Notes under the pieces: generated by a model | Seen by the model: only the letters and a program-made list of their open reading frames with translations | Database searches by the model: none | Told to the model about the DNA's origin: nothing | Shown here: in pieces, positions 40,665-49,754 of the stretch | How positions within the stretch are numbered: the first letter of the stretch is position 1 | How the letters are laid out: each line of letters begins with the position of its first letter | Made by a program: the position numbers and the translations under genes | Assembly (NCBI RefSeq): GCF_018860345.1 | Contig: NZ_JAHKPJ010000004.1 | Coordinates: 112,536 to 176,535, forward strand | DNA length: 64,000 bases | Source of the DNA: Psychrosphaera sp. F3M07 | GTDB lineage: Bacteria > Pseudomonadota > Gammaproteobacteria > Enterobacterales > Alteromonadaceae | Direction: 5' to 3'

Positions 40665-42380
40665 CTACCAGTTTTGAACGTTTTCATTATCCAGTGAAAG
40701 TGCCGTTTCAATAATGTCACGGGCAGCTAATAAGTTAACTTGGTAAGCCGTTACATTGTCTTCAGAATCAAGTACAGGTTTATCAGCCACTAACGTATGG
40801 AACTGCTGGAATTGTTCATCGGTAACTTTAGAGTAAGGGTTAAATTGTAAACCTAAAGCAAAACCTTTTAATTCAGAATAATGTTTTGCAGTATCTTCAA
40901 AGTTAAAGTCATCAGTTCCAAACTTGCTTAAATCACTGTGAACTTCATTAATGTAATGAACAACTGTTGTAGCTAACGCGCGCTCCCAACCGTCGGCAAT
41001 GATATCTCTTTGTGCTTTTAAGTCTTCTAATTGTTGAGTACTTAACGCAGAACCAACATTGTCATTGATGATTTTTCTACCTGAGATAAAGGCGTTCATG
41101 ATCTGAGCTGTGTAATCAGTTGGTGAGGTATTTGATGCTGTACCTAAGTCACGTTTTGCTGCATTGGCGGCTATGCCAAAAATCACTTCAGAGGTTAAAT
41201 CGATTTCACCATCGTTATTACTATCATGTTTGCCGTTCCAATCACTACGACCGTTATCATCAGATGTTACCTTGCCTGCAATTTCAGTATCTGAATAAGC
41301 TAAGTAATCCGGGGTCGCACCAAAATATCCAAAGCCTTCGTCAAATTGATGTTCCAATGTTGAATAGGGTTTGCTGCCGCCATCTTGGCCAATGTTGTCA
41401 GTAGTTAATCCCTTGCCTTCAGTTTCATGACCTAAATAATCATCGGTTGCTTGTGAGTAAGTGATACCCACTAATAATAACTTTTGAATTAGTTGTTTAA
41501 GATCTGTGCCGTCACTATTTAAATAGACCTTAGTAATGTCATCACCTGTGACTGATTGACGTACTACACCATTTAAGTGTTGTTCTGCATTGTCGGCTAA
41601 CTGGCCAAATAAGATATCAATTAGGCCTTCAGGCGTTGTTGAACCTTTTGTTCCCCAACCTGCAAATTCTCCATCATTCCAATCTTTATGTTGTCCGCCG
41701 GTATCGTTACCTGCCATTTTACCGCTAAGGTTTTTAGGCGAACTTGAAATGTCAGTAATATATGTTTGCTTAGCTGACATAAAGGTTATTGGGAAGTTAT
41801 CGTATTGTAAGTCAGAAGTACGATAGTATTTATTTAACTTTGCAATGACCGCATCACGAGACATTAACGTGCCATCATCTAACTCACTTTTTAAGTCGTT
41901 GCCAATATAGTGTGCTAATTCTGCAATTAAAGCATGACGCGCAATTTGGCCGGTATAAGAAACACTAGAATCGTCAGTGATAAATTTACTGTCAAAAGCA
42001 TAAGTATCTAACGCATCTGTAATTTCAATGGTTAGTGTTTTAGTAAATGACAAGGCACCACTGTCTGTAACTACGACTTCAATATCAATGGACTGTTCAG
42101 TTTCATAATCAAATACTGTATTTTCGGCTAACGTCAATTCATTACCAACAACCGTAAATCGTTCATCGCTTACAGTGAAAGTGAAGGTGTCTGTTGAATT
42201 TTCATCTGTGGCGCTTAATGTGCCTATAACGGTATTAGATGTGTTTTCTAGAACACTATTGCTACTTAAAGTAATGTCAGTAGGTGCAACGTTTTTGTCA
42301 TCATCTGAGCTGTCACAAGCAGTTAACGTCATTGTTGCCAGAATAATTGCTGCACTTATTATATTTTTTTGAAATTTCAT
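40665..42380 (-). CDS. DUF4856 lipoprotein with cadherin-like domain
   Basis: A 571-residue lipoprotein (lipobox TLTAC at about 18-22). Residues about 30-125 form a cadherin-like beta-sandwich domain (ITLSSNSVLENTSNTVIGTLSATDENSTDTFTF), a calcium-binding adhesion module. The rest is the DUF4856 domain, recognisable from the SSVSYTGQIARHALIAELAHYIGNDL and KHDSNNDGEIDLTSE segments. DUF4856 proteins are found next to imelysins and TonB receptors in iron-responsive loci. First gene of the operon, about 70 bases from a Fur-box-like site. Confidence 0.8.
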   Translation of the reverse strand: MKFQKNIISAAIILATMTLTACDSSDDDKNVAPTDITLSSNSVLENTSNTVIGTLSATDENSTDTFTFTVSDERFTVVGNELTLAENTVFDYETEQSIDIEVVVTDSGALSFTKTLTIEITDALDTYAFDSKFITDDSSVSYTGQIARHALIAELAHYIGNDLKSELDDGTLMSRDAVIAKLNKYYRTSDLQYDNFPITFMSAKQTYITDISSSPKNLSGKMAGNDTGGQHKDWNDGEFAGWGTKGSTTPEGLIDILFGQLADNAEQHLNGVVRQSVTGDDITKVYLNSDGTDLKQLIQKLLLVGITYSQATDDYLGHETEGKGLTTDNIGQDGGSKPYSTLEHQFDEGFGYFGATPDYLAYSDTEIAGKVTSDDNGRSDWNGKHDSNNDGEIDLTSEVIFGIAANAAKRDLGTASNTSPTDYTAQIMNAFISGRKIINDNVGSALSTQQLEDLKAQRDIIADGWERALATTVVHYINEVHSDLSKFGTDDFNFEDTAKHYSELKGFALGLQFNPYSKVTDEQFQQFHTLVADKPVLDSEDNVTAYQVNLLAARDIIETALSLDNENVQNW

Positions 42381-42410
42381 CAGCTTACCGAGTTAATTGT
42401 ATTTGGTCAT

Positions 42411-42424
42411 TATTAGGCCTAATA
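42411..42424. promoter_or_regulatory. 14-bp perfect palindrome upstream of the iron operon
   Basis: TATTAGGCCTAATA is a perfect 14-bp palindrome lying between the DUF4856 start codon and the Fur-box-like site. It might be an operator for a second regulator or a symmetric promoter element; nothing further can be read. Confidence 0.35.
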
Positions 42425-42448
42425 TTCTAAGCACTCCTTTAATACAAT

Positions 42449-42467
42449 GCAAATAGTAATCGTTCTC
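42449..42467. promoter_or_regulatory. candidate Fur box
   Basis: The 19-base site matches the classical Fur consensus (GATAATGATAATCATTATC) at 13 of 19 positions by hand count, with the core TAATC conserved. It lies about 70 bases upstream of the iron operon on the minus strand and 200 bases upstream of the solute-binding gene on the plus strand. Confidence 0.6.
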
Positions 42468-42668
42468 ATTTATAGTTAAGTTGCTTTTATATATAATAAG
42501 ATAATCTTAAGTCGTTATTTAGCGCACAAATATAGATATGAAATAGATGTAAATTTCGCGATTGTTCTATTATTTACCCACCAGTTTGTTTTTCTTGTCT
42601 CCATGCATATACTCAAATGAACAAATTTTTAGTAAAAATTACTCTCTGACAAACTTTAGGCGGCTAAT

Positions 42669-43424
42669 GTGGTGAAACGGTTCTATCTAGTTGCGGTAAT
42701 TCTGTTTCTCACGTCAAGTAAAGTCATAGCTCAAGATGAATGTCTAAATTTTCATGTGATCCACAGCGAACCCTTAGGTTATTTAAATGAAGAAGGAAAA
42801 GTGGTGGGGGAGCATGTTGATATCATCCACCAAATTGCTAAGTATTCTAACCTTTGCATTACCCCAATTTTGATGCCTTACCCAAGAATTTGGCAGGGAT
42901 TAGAAATGGGTAAACATGATGGTGGAATAGTTTTTAAGTCACAAGTTCGTTCTCATTTAGTTGAATACGTAGCAAAACTCAGGACAGTGTCGGTTGCCGT
43001 CGTCGCTAAAAAAAATATTGAATTAAACTCCTACGAAGACTTGGCTGATATATCCATTGCGATTAGACGAGGCGTTCATTTGAGTGAACGTTTTGACAAC
43101 GACTCTAACCTCACCGTAATGCAAGTTAACCAATATGAACAAGTTATAAAAATGCTGATGCATGATCGAGTGGATGCGATGGCCGCCTCCACATTTGTTC
43201 TTCATTACCTATTAAACAAAGTCAATGGTTTAGATAAGGTCGACTTTAATAAGAAATTCAATTTAGGTTATAAAGAACAATGGTTACAAATGTCAAAAAA
43301 ATCAAATCACAAAGACAAGATACCGGCACTAAATCAAGCAGTACAAATCATAATAAACAATGGCGTTTTAGATCAAATAACTGAACGTTATTACGGGCCT
43401 CAGTGGCAGATTATTAATCAATGA
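42669..43424 (+). CDS. periplasmic amino-acid-type solute-binding protein
   Basis: A 251-residue exported protein of the type 2 periplasmic binding fold (SBP_bac_3 family), with a signal peptide ending VIAQDE. Features include the FHVIHSEPLGYLNEEGKVVGEHVD ligand-binding lobe and the SYEDLADISIAIRRGVHLSER hinge-like region. No ABC permease is adjacent, so it may be an orphan binding protein or sensory partner. The GTG start follows ATGTGG, where the ATG runs into a stop; a TTTAGG site lies upstream. Confidence 0.8.
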   Translation: MVKRFYLVAVILFLTSSKVIAQDECLNFHVIHSEPLGYLNEEGKVVGEHVDIIHQIAKYSNLCITPILMPYPRIWQGLEMGKHDGGIVFKSQVRSHLVEYVAKLRTVSVAVVAKKNIELNSYEDLADISIAIRRGVHLSERFDNDSNLTVMQVNQYEQVIKMLMHDRVDAMAASTFVLHYLLNKVNGLDKVDFNKKFNLGYKEQWLQMSKKSNHKDKIPALNQAVQIIINNGVLDQITERYYGPQWQIINQ

Positions 43425-43635
43425 GCCGGTTAAGACCTTCAAGTTCTAACTTAGGTTATTGCCCGTTTAACTGACGCTACCTTAATCTCATCTTGCAACT
43501 ATTTCGCCTTAATTATATCTGGCTATAATTCCAATCCGGTTTATTATTAACCCTATTTTGAATACATATTTTAATTCAATTAGTTAGCTAATTCGTTATA
43601 GTAATTTGTTGCTTGGGCTTTATAAAAGGGATCAA

Positions 43636-44307
43636 ATGTTAGAGTTAAAAAACATTGAGAAGGTATTCTCAAACGGTGATGAGCAAGTAAAAGCAGTGAA
43701 TGGAGTTTCACTTTCCGTGCAACGTAATGAGTTTGTTGCGTTTATGGGGACTTCTGGTTCAGGTAAGTCTACTTTAATGAACATACTTGGTTGCCTCGAT
43801 GCTCCCAGCAGTGGTGAATACCTATTAGATGGGCAAGATGTGGCTAAAATGTCAGATGAGCACCTCTCTAAAATCCGCAATCAACATATTGGTTTTATCT
43901 TCCAAACTTTCCACTTATTACCCAAGCTAGATGCTATTGGCAACGTAAAGCTGCCATTGCGTTTTGCTGATGTTGACGAAGATGAAGCAAACCAAAGAGC
44001 CATTGAATTACTTAAGTTGGTTGGTTTAGAACATCGTATGTACCATAAGCCAAATGAAATGTCTGGCGGGCAAAGACAACGAGTAGCGATTGCTAGAGCT
44101 CTGGTTAACAAACCAACCGTTATATTAGCAGATGAACCAACGGGTAATTTAGACAGTAAAACCTCCTATGAGATCATGCAATTGTTAACTGATTTACATC
44201 AGCAAGGGCAAACCATAGTTATGGTGACGCATGAAGATGATATCGCTCAGTATGCACAGCGAGTCGTTAGGATGCGCGACGGTAAAGTAATAAGTGAGCA
44301 AGACTAA
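43636..44307 (+). CDS. MacB-type ABC transporter ATP-binding protein
   Basis: A 223-residue ATPase of the LolD/MacB class. Walker A is GTSGSGKST near residue 38, the Q loop FIFQTFHLLP, the ABC signature MSGGQRQRVAIARAL, Walker B VILADEPTGNLDS and the H-loop histidine in VMVTHEDD. The ATG at 43636 is preferred because AAAGGGA is just upstream; earlier in-frame starts lack support. It is first in a five-gene unit with three adaptors and a permease, so it powers that exporter. Confidence 0.92.
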   Translation: MLELKNIEKVFSNGDEQVKAVNGVSLSVQRNEFVAFMGTSGSGKSTLMNILGCLDAPSSGEYLLDGQDVAKMSDEHLSKIRNQHIGFIFQTFHLLPKLDAIGNVKLPLRFADVDEDEANQRAIELLKLVGLEHRMYHKPNEMSGGQRQRVAIARALVNKPTVILADEPTGNLDSKTSYEIMQLLTDLHQQGQTIVMVTHEDDIAQYAQRVVRMRDGKVISEQD

Positions 44308-44321
44308 TGCAGGGAGCTATG

Positions 44322-45314
44322 ATGGTAAACCGCTTAATAAACAAAGTTGTGAATCGAACAAGTATTTTCCTCACAATGAGTCTTTTTCCTTTTTCAGCTT
44401 TTGCTAATTCACCCATATTGATCACAGGGCAAATTACGTCGGCTAAACAACAAGTGATCACCGCTCCAAAAACGAGCCGATGGCAAATCCAAGTTCAATG
44501 GATGTTAGAAGAAGGCAAGGTCGCACAAGAAGGTGATTTAGTGACTGTGTTTGATTCAGGTTCAATCCAAACCCAAATACAACAAGATGAAGAAAGACTT
44601 GAATCTGAATTACTGGTTTTAGAAAAACAAACCTTAGACTTAGAGCAAGCCGTTATTGAAGCAAAAGGTAACTTAGACGTTGCCATATTAGAAGTAGAAA
44701 AGGCGAGAATAGAAGCTGAAATAACCAGTGCCGAAGTCAGTCAATACGATAAAGGTCAATACCAAGTCACCTTAGAACGAGCGTTATTTAATAAAATTAA
44801 AGCAGAACAAACTTACGAAGTTAAAAAACAAGAACAGATCACCGGTTTAGAAAAACAGAATATAGAAATATTAAAACTAAAAGAGAATATATCGTATCAG
44901 CAGGCCATGTTAGAAAAGGTGGCGGTAAAAGCCAAGTTCTCAGGACCTGTGACTCATATGATGCATCCATGGAACGGCCAAAAAATAGCACCTGGTTCAA
45001 TGGTACAAGCGTCAATGAACGTTATGTTAGTTCAGGGACAGGACTCTTTTGAAGTTGAAGCTTGGTTACATGAAATTGACGCCAATAAAGTCGCGTTAGG
45101 TGATAAAGCCACGTTAACCCTAGATGCATTTTCGGATAGCAGTTATCCAGGCAAAGTGTCGTATGTTGCCAGCCAATCTGAGAAAAAAGAAGAGTGGAGT
45201 GATAGCGCTTATTATTTGATAAAAATTACATTTGATAAACAGCCTGAGCAAACATTGTTACCGGGAATGAGTGTCAGAGTCTTGGTTAACAAGGAGACCG
45301 CCAATGATAAATAA
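44322..45314 (+). CDS. HlyD/MacA-type periplasmic adaptor 1
   Basis: About 330 residues: an N-terminal signal or anchor (about 8-28), a split lipoyl domain, a long coiled-coil hairpin (about 70-190, rich in E, K, Q and L) and a beta-barrel domain (VEAWLHEIDANKVALGDKATLTL). ATG at 44322 is favoured by AGGGAG five bases upstream; an alternative ATG at 44307 overlaps the stop of the ATPase gene. It links the inner-membrane exporter to an outer-membrane channel. First of three tandem paralogues. Confidence 0.85.
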   Translation: MVNRLINKVVNRTSIFLTMSLFPFSAFANSPILITGQITSAKQQVITAPKTSRWQIQVQWMLEEGKVAQEGDLVTVFDSGSIQTQIQQDEERLESELLVLEKQTLDLEQAVIEAKGNLDVAILEVEKARIEAEITSAEVSQYDKGQYQVTLERALFNKIKAEQTYEVKKQEQITGLEKQNIEILKLKENISYQQAMLEKVAVKAKFSGPVTHMMHPWNGQKIAPGSMVQASMNVMLVQGQDSFEVEAWLHEIDANKVALGDKATLTLDAFSDSSYPGKVSYVASQSEKKEEWSDSAYYLIKITFDKQPEQTLLPGMSVRVLVNKETANDK

Positions 45315-46302
45315 AATTGGTATTTTAATTAGTGTTTTAACGTTAGCGGCTTGTTCAGAAAAGGTTCAGCAACAAGATAATAACATTGCAGATGAAAAGC
45401 CGCTTACTGCAACAGGCGAGTTAATTTCGTTAGACAGTGCAACGATCTCCCCGCCAAGTGTAAACGGGATGTGGCAATACAAATTACAATATCTGATCAA
45501 AGAAAATAGCCAAGTTAACAAAGGCGATGTAGTGGTTCGATTAGATGGACAAGACTTGCGCAATAAATTGCTTGATAAACAAAGTTCATTAGATGCCGCA
45601 ATCAAAGAACAAGAGCAAGAAGAGTTAGCGCAAGACCAAAAAGGGGAAGACTTAAAACTATCCCTAGCAGAAGCCAATATGTTTTATGACAAAGAAAAAC
45701 GTAAATCAGAAATAGTCGACGCCGCCACATCTGAGATTGACCGAAAAAAACAACAAAAACAATTTGAAATTGCCACCAGTAAATTGGCACAAGCGCAGCA
45801 AAAGTTAGCGCAGTTTAAAACCAGTCGTAAAGTTAATAATGTTGTTTCGCAAAGCAAAATTCGAAGCTTAACGGCAAAAGTGGAAGAGATTCAGACAGAC
45901 ATTAAACGTTTATCTATTAAAGCACCAAAGTCTGGCGTTGTTATGTATGTCACAAATCACGACGGAGAAAAGCCAGCTGTGGGTGAAACCTTATGGCAAG
46001 GTCAAAGTATATTAACCATACCATCGTTAGATAAAATGGCAGTTAGAGCTGAGTTTGATGAACCTGACAGCGCTAAATTAGGTGTGGGCAGTAAGGTGAA
46101 AGTGATGTTGGATTCTTATCCTGAATTGCCTTTTATGGGTGAAATTAGCGCATTAGGGCAATCTTATCGTTCTAAGTCTAATCAAAACCCTAAGGTTGTT
46201 TTTGATGCATTTATTAAGTTAGAAACCATTGACCCTAAATTGATGAGGCCAGGTATGCAAACTAAGGTAGAAGTCATTAATAACATGAGTGAGGCACAAT
46301 AA
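45304..46302 (+). CDS. HlyD/MacA-type periplasmic adaptor 2, lipoprotein
   Basis: A 332-residue lipoprotein (lipobox TLAAC) of the membrane fusion protein family. The lipoyl half-motif NGMWQYKLQYLIKENSQVNKGDVVVRLDG is followed by a long coiled-coil hairpin of about 85-205 and KAPKSGVVMYVTNHDGEKPAVGE, then a beta-barrel domain. The ATG has AAGGAG seven bases upstream and overlaps the end of adaptor 1 by 11 bases, so the genes are coupled. Lipid attachment replaces the transmembrane anchor. Confidence 0.87.
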   Translation: MINKIGILISVLTLAACSEKVQQQDNNIADEKPLTATGELISLDSATISPPSVNGMWQYKLQYLIKENSQVNKGDVVVRLDGQDLRNKLLDKQSSLDAAIKEQEQEELAQDQKGEDLKLSLAEANMFYDKEKRKSEIVDAATSEIDRKKQQKQFEIATSKLAQAQQKLAQFKTSRKVNNVVSQSKIRSLTAKVEEIQTDIKRLSIKAPKSGVVMYVTNHDGEKPAVGETLWQGQSILTIPSLDKMAVRAEFDEPDSAKLGVGSKVKVMLDSYPELPFMGEISALGQSYRSKSNQNPKVVFDAFIKLETIDPKLMRPGMQTKVEVINNMSEAQ

Positions 46303-46303
46303 C

Positions 46304-47500
46304 ATGAAGTTGTTAAAACTAAGCTTTATCACCTTGATGTTGTTATTTTTAAACGCCTGTGCCGAACCTGAATTACAAGAAACCGTTTATATCGTCGAGC
46401 AAAAAACGTTTTCCATTTTAGTACCAGCTCAAGGTGAACTGGAAGCGGCTCAAGCTGAACTCATAACATCCCCTGGCCGTATGCCAATGACCATAGCATG
46501 GTTAGCTCAAGAGTTTATTGAAGTTAAAAAAGGTGACCTTGTGGCTATGTTTGATGGCGAGCAACTGACTTTGGATAGCAGAAAAGAAGAATTAGCCATG
46601 ATGTTGTTGGAGCGCGATTTAATACAAACCAAATCGCAGCAGATCCAGCAGCAATCCGAAGTATTAAGTGAAAAAAACTTAGTATCAGAAGAGTTTGAAT
46701 TCGCTCAAAATTTTAACATTGACGACATACGTTTGTACTCTAAATTACAGATCATAGATCAAATGCAAAACACTGACTTTTTGGGGGCTAAAGACGAATT
46801 TTTAGACTGGAAAAAACTCAGTGTTGATAACCAAAGCAAAGGCGCTATTGAAGTTATAGATATCAAAAAGCAAGGACACTTGGCTAAATACAAACAGCAC
46901 CAAGATGCTTTAGTGAAGCTTGAGATCAGAGCGCCATACGATGGCTTATTGGTTTACGAAAAAAATTGGCGTGGAGAAAAGCCAAGCATAGGACAAACTG
47001 TATTCCCTGGTAATGCTATCGCTAAAATTCCAGATTTAAGCAAGATGCAAGCTAAGGTCTTTGTATTAGATAAAGAAGCCATTGGCCTAGCACAGGGCCA
47101 AGTGGTTACATTAAGGCTTGATGCCTTTCCTACCGAGGAATTTGATGGTGTTGTTAAAGAAGTTTCTGGCTTTTCCCGCACGATAGAACGAGGCAACCCA
47201 ACTAAATATTTTGAAGTTATCGTTAATGTAGATGCTAGTAGCAACAGTAAATTCATACCTGGTAGAAAACTGAGTGCCAGTATATTAGTGGATAAATTAG
47301 AGTCCAAACTGACTGTACCGTTGCAAGCCATTCATAGTGATGATGGTGTCAATTATGTCTATGTTAAAAAGGACGGGAGTTTTCAAAAACAAGTGGTTAA
47401 AACCGGTGTCAAAAATTTATACTTTGTTGAAGTAACTCAAGGGATTTCTGTTGGTGATGCAATAGCATTATCAACGGTAGAGGAGAATATAAATGGATAA
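46304..47500 (+). CDS. HlyD/MacA-type periplasmic adaptor 3, lipoprotein
   Basis: A 398-residue lipoprotein (lipobox FLNAC) of the same adaptor family: lipoyl half-motif with ITSPGRMPMTIAWLAQEFIEVKKGD, a coiled-coil region of about 95-200 that includes an insert not seen in the others, the second lipoyl half GLLVYEKNWRGEKPSIGQTV, a beta-barrel domain and a membrane-proximal domain at the C-terminus (VPLQAIHSDDGVNYVYVKKDG) that adaptors 1 and 2 lack. It begins one base after adaptor 2 and overlaps the permease gene by 8 bases. Confidence 0.87.
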   Translation: MKLLKLSFITLMLLFLNACAEPELQETVYIVEQKTFSILVPAQGELEAAQAELITSPGRMPMTIAWLAQEFIEVKKGDLVAMFDGEQLTLDSRKEELAMMLLERDLIQTKSQQIQQQSEVLSEKNLVSEEFEFAQNFNIDDIRLYSKLQIIDQMQNTDFLGAKDEFLDWKKLSVDNQSKGAIEVIDIKKQGHLAKYKQHQDALVKLEIRAPYDGLLVYEKNWRGEKPSIGQTVFPGNAIAKIPDLSKMQAKVFVLDKEAIGLAQGQVVTLRLDAFPTEEFDGVVKEVSGFSRTIERGNPTKYFEVIVNVDASSNSKFIPGRKLSASILVDKLESKLTVPLQAIHSDDGVNYVYVKKDGSFQKQVVKTGVKNLYFVEVTQGISVGDAIALSTVEENING

Positions 47501-48731
47501 GTTAATGCCATTGTTTTGGGACGCCATAAACGAATTAGCCGCGCAAAAACTAAGAACATTATTAACCTTGTTAGGGATGATATTTGGTGTTGGCGCTGTC
47601 ATAGCCATGTTAAATATTGGTGAAGGGGCTGAAAAAGAAGCTTTAAAATTAATAGATTCGATGGGATTACATAATCTTATTATCGAAGGTAAAAAATACT
47701 CCAATCAAGAATTGAAAGAGTTACGCCAAGAATCATTAGGATTAACATTTTCTGATGTAGAAGCGGCAAGAGCTACATTACCTTTTGTGACGGGTTATAG
47801 CGCACAAAAGAATATTAAAGTGTATTCGTTATACAGCGACTCAGGTAAGTCCGGTGCGAAAGCGATGGGGGTCAGTCCTACGTATTTCGACTTGGCCAAT
47901 TTATCTTTTAAACAAGGTCGCGCACTAAACCAAGACGACAACATCAATGTTAAACAAGTCGCGGTGCTTGGTGAAGACGCCGCGTTAGCCTTGTTTCCAA
48001 CTCAAGATCCAATAGGTCAATTTGTTAAGCTTAATCATTTATGGTTGGAAGTGGTTGGCGTGTTACAAAATGCCCAGATTAATAAAGACGATTTCCAAGG
48101 TGTAAAACTTGGCGGGGATAGGAATACCGTATTTATCCCTTTAAGCACCAGCCTTAAAAAGCTAGATAAAGGCCGTTTAGCGAGTGAACTAGACGTTATC
48201 AAGCTTGCCGTAAATGAACAATACGATCCGGTGTCAGCGGCGAAAGCAGTCGTGCAACTATTAAAGTTGCGTCATGGTGAAACTGAAGATTATCAATTGA
48301 TCATTCCATCAGAGTTATTGGCGCAACAAAAACAAACCCAGCAGATATTCAATATTGTTATGGCATGTGTCGCCGGTATTTCTTTATTGGTTGGTGGAAT
48401 TGGCATCATGAATATTATGTTAGCCAATGTATTGGAACGTACTAAAGAAATAGGGTTGTTACGTGCCGTTGGCGCAACCAGACAAGATATTAAAATGCAG
48501 TTTATCACCGAGAGTTTTGTTATCTCATTAATGGGGGGCGTTTTGGGTGTGGTATTTGGTTTGTTATTGTCAGAAGTGATAGGGTTTTACTCTGACTGGG
48601 CTGTGACTTGGTCGTTGTGGGCTATCTTTTTATCAGTGACTATTTGTATGGTAGTAGGGGTTGCATTTGGTGCATTTCCCGCAATCAAAGCTTCTCAGTT
48701 AAATCCTATTGAAGCATTACATTCAGATTAA
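47493..48731 (+). CDS. MacB/FtsX-type ABC transporter permease
   Basis: A 412-residue permease of the MacB class: one N-terminal helix (about 20-42, LLTLLGMIFGVGAVIAML), a large periplasmic MacB-PCD domain (about 50-285), and three C-terminal helices in an FtsX domain with NIMLANVLERTKEIGLLRAVGATRQDI. It lacks a fused ATPase domain; the ATPase is the separate gene at the head of the operon. AGGAGA precedes the ATG. No TolC-like gene is present, so the outer channel is encoded elsewhere. Confidence 0.92.
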   Translation: MDKLMPLFWDAINELAAQKLRTLLTLLGMIFGVGAVIAMLNIGEGAEKEALKLIDSMGLHNLIIEGKKYSNQELKELRQESLGLTFSDVEAARATLPFVTGYSAQKNIKVYSLYSDSGKSGAKAMGVSPTYFDLANLSFKQGRALNQDDNINVKQVAVLGEDAALALFPTQDPIGQFVKLNHLWLEVVGVLQNAQINKDDFQGVKLGGDRNTVFIPLSTSLKKLDKGRLASELDVIKLAVNEQYDPVSAAKAVVQLLKLRHGETEDYQLIIPSELLAQQKQTQQIFNIVMACVAGISLLVGGIGIMNIMLANVLERTKEIGLLRAVGATRQDIKMQFITESFVISLMGGVLGVVFGLLLSEVIGFYSDWAVTWSLWAIFLSVTICMVVGVAFGAFPAIKASQLNPIEALHSD

Positions 48732-48756
48732 AATGACATGTAATAAATTAGAGTGA

Positions 48757-48785
48757 AAAACGGGTTATAAGAACCCGTTTTTTTT
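48757..48785. terminator. terminator after the MacB-type operon
   Basis: An 8-bp stem (48760-48767 with 48773-48780) with ATAAG loop is flanked by A and T runs and lies between two convergent genes. Confidence 0.87.
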
Positions 48786-48809
48786 GCTTAGTGCTTTAGG
48801 CTGGTTTAA

Positions 48810-49745
48810 TTATTTTTGTAATACGTTGACAAATTCCATCATTTCTAAATGCAATAAAATAAGGTTTTTTAACTCTTGTTGGTTATTAGTGACTATCTGC
48901 GGTAACGCATCTGGGTCATTATTAACTTGTTTATTTTGATTGTCTTTGGATTGGTAACTTACGGTAAATAGTAAATTTTGAGCAGACTTAACCGGGTTCA
49001 CTGTGATTTGCCAGTTCGCTTGGTTTTTATCAACTAAAGTGCTGTATTGGTAACTGGTTAAATAATCGGTCATCGCCGCTTTATAAGGCGCAGGTGCTTC
49101 AACATAAAAGGTATTTAATTGCACTGATTGTGATGACGTATAACCTTGTGCATCAAATTTATATAACGCATAGGTGTCACTGACTTGGGATAATTCAATT
49201 AAATAAGATTGTGTTGCAGCTGATAAATCTTGTTCAGACAAACTAAGCTTTGGATAAATTAACTTAATGGCTTGATTGATATCAGCTAAGTCATTGCGTT
49301 TAGCCATAAACGTCCATGAGGCAGGCTGAGCAAAGTTAAAATACATATTTGCATCTGCATTAAAGTCTAACTCTAATCTTGCTTGAAAGTTAACACAGGC
49401 ACTATTACCTTCAAAATAATAGTCTAGCTCTAAGTGCTTATCGGTTAACTGATACATCACCGCTAATTCTGCCGTGTTCAAACGTCGACCAAACATTCCG
49501 GTTTTGATGTCTCTTATTTGGTCAATAAAGTTTTTGTTTTGATCTTTAACATGGTTATGGATATGACTAATTACAGACTCGGGAAGTTTTTGTTTCGACT
49601 TGCGTCCATAAGTGCATAACGCTCCAGAGAGGGTTAATTCTTTATTCAACTTAGCATAACTAAATTTAACCTCTTCCGTATGGGCATGTCCTGGTAAGGC
49701 AAAAGAAAATAAAACCAATAAAAGTGTTCGTTTCATCATAGTCAT
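48810..49745 (-). CDS. exported protein of unknown function
   Basis: A 311-residue secreted protein with a signal peptide ending PGHAHTEE. The body contains segments such as LCTYGRKSKQKLPESVISHIHNHVKD and a mainly beta C-terminal part (ANWQITVNPVKSAQNLLFTVSYQSKD). I do not recognise the family. It is the last gene of a four-gene operon with a CsgG/FlgT-C-like lipoprotein, a coiled-coil lipoprotein and an LPP20-like protein, and lies 9 bases after its neighbour. Confidence 0.7.
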   Translation of the reverse strand: MTMMKRTLLLVLFSFALPGHAHTEEVKFSYAKLNKELTLSGALCTYGRKSKQKLPESVISHIHNHVKDQNKNFIDQIRDIKTGMFGRRLNTAELAVMYQLTDKHLELDYYFEGNSACVNFQARLELDFNADANMYFNFAQPASWTFMAKRNDLADINQAIKLIYPKLSLSEQDLSAATQSYLIELSQVSDTYALYKFDAQGYTSSQSVQLNTFYVEAPAPYKAAMTDYLTSYQYSTLVDKNQANWQITVNPVKSAQNLLFTVSYQSKDNQNKQVNNDPDALPQIVTNNQQELKNLILLHLEMMEFVNVLQK

Positions 49746-49754
49746 GGTCTCAAA

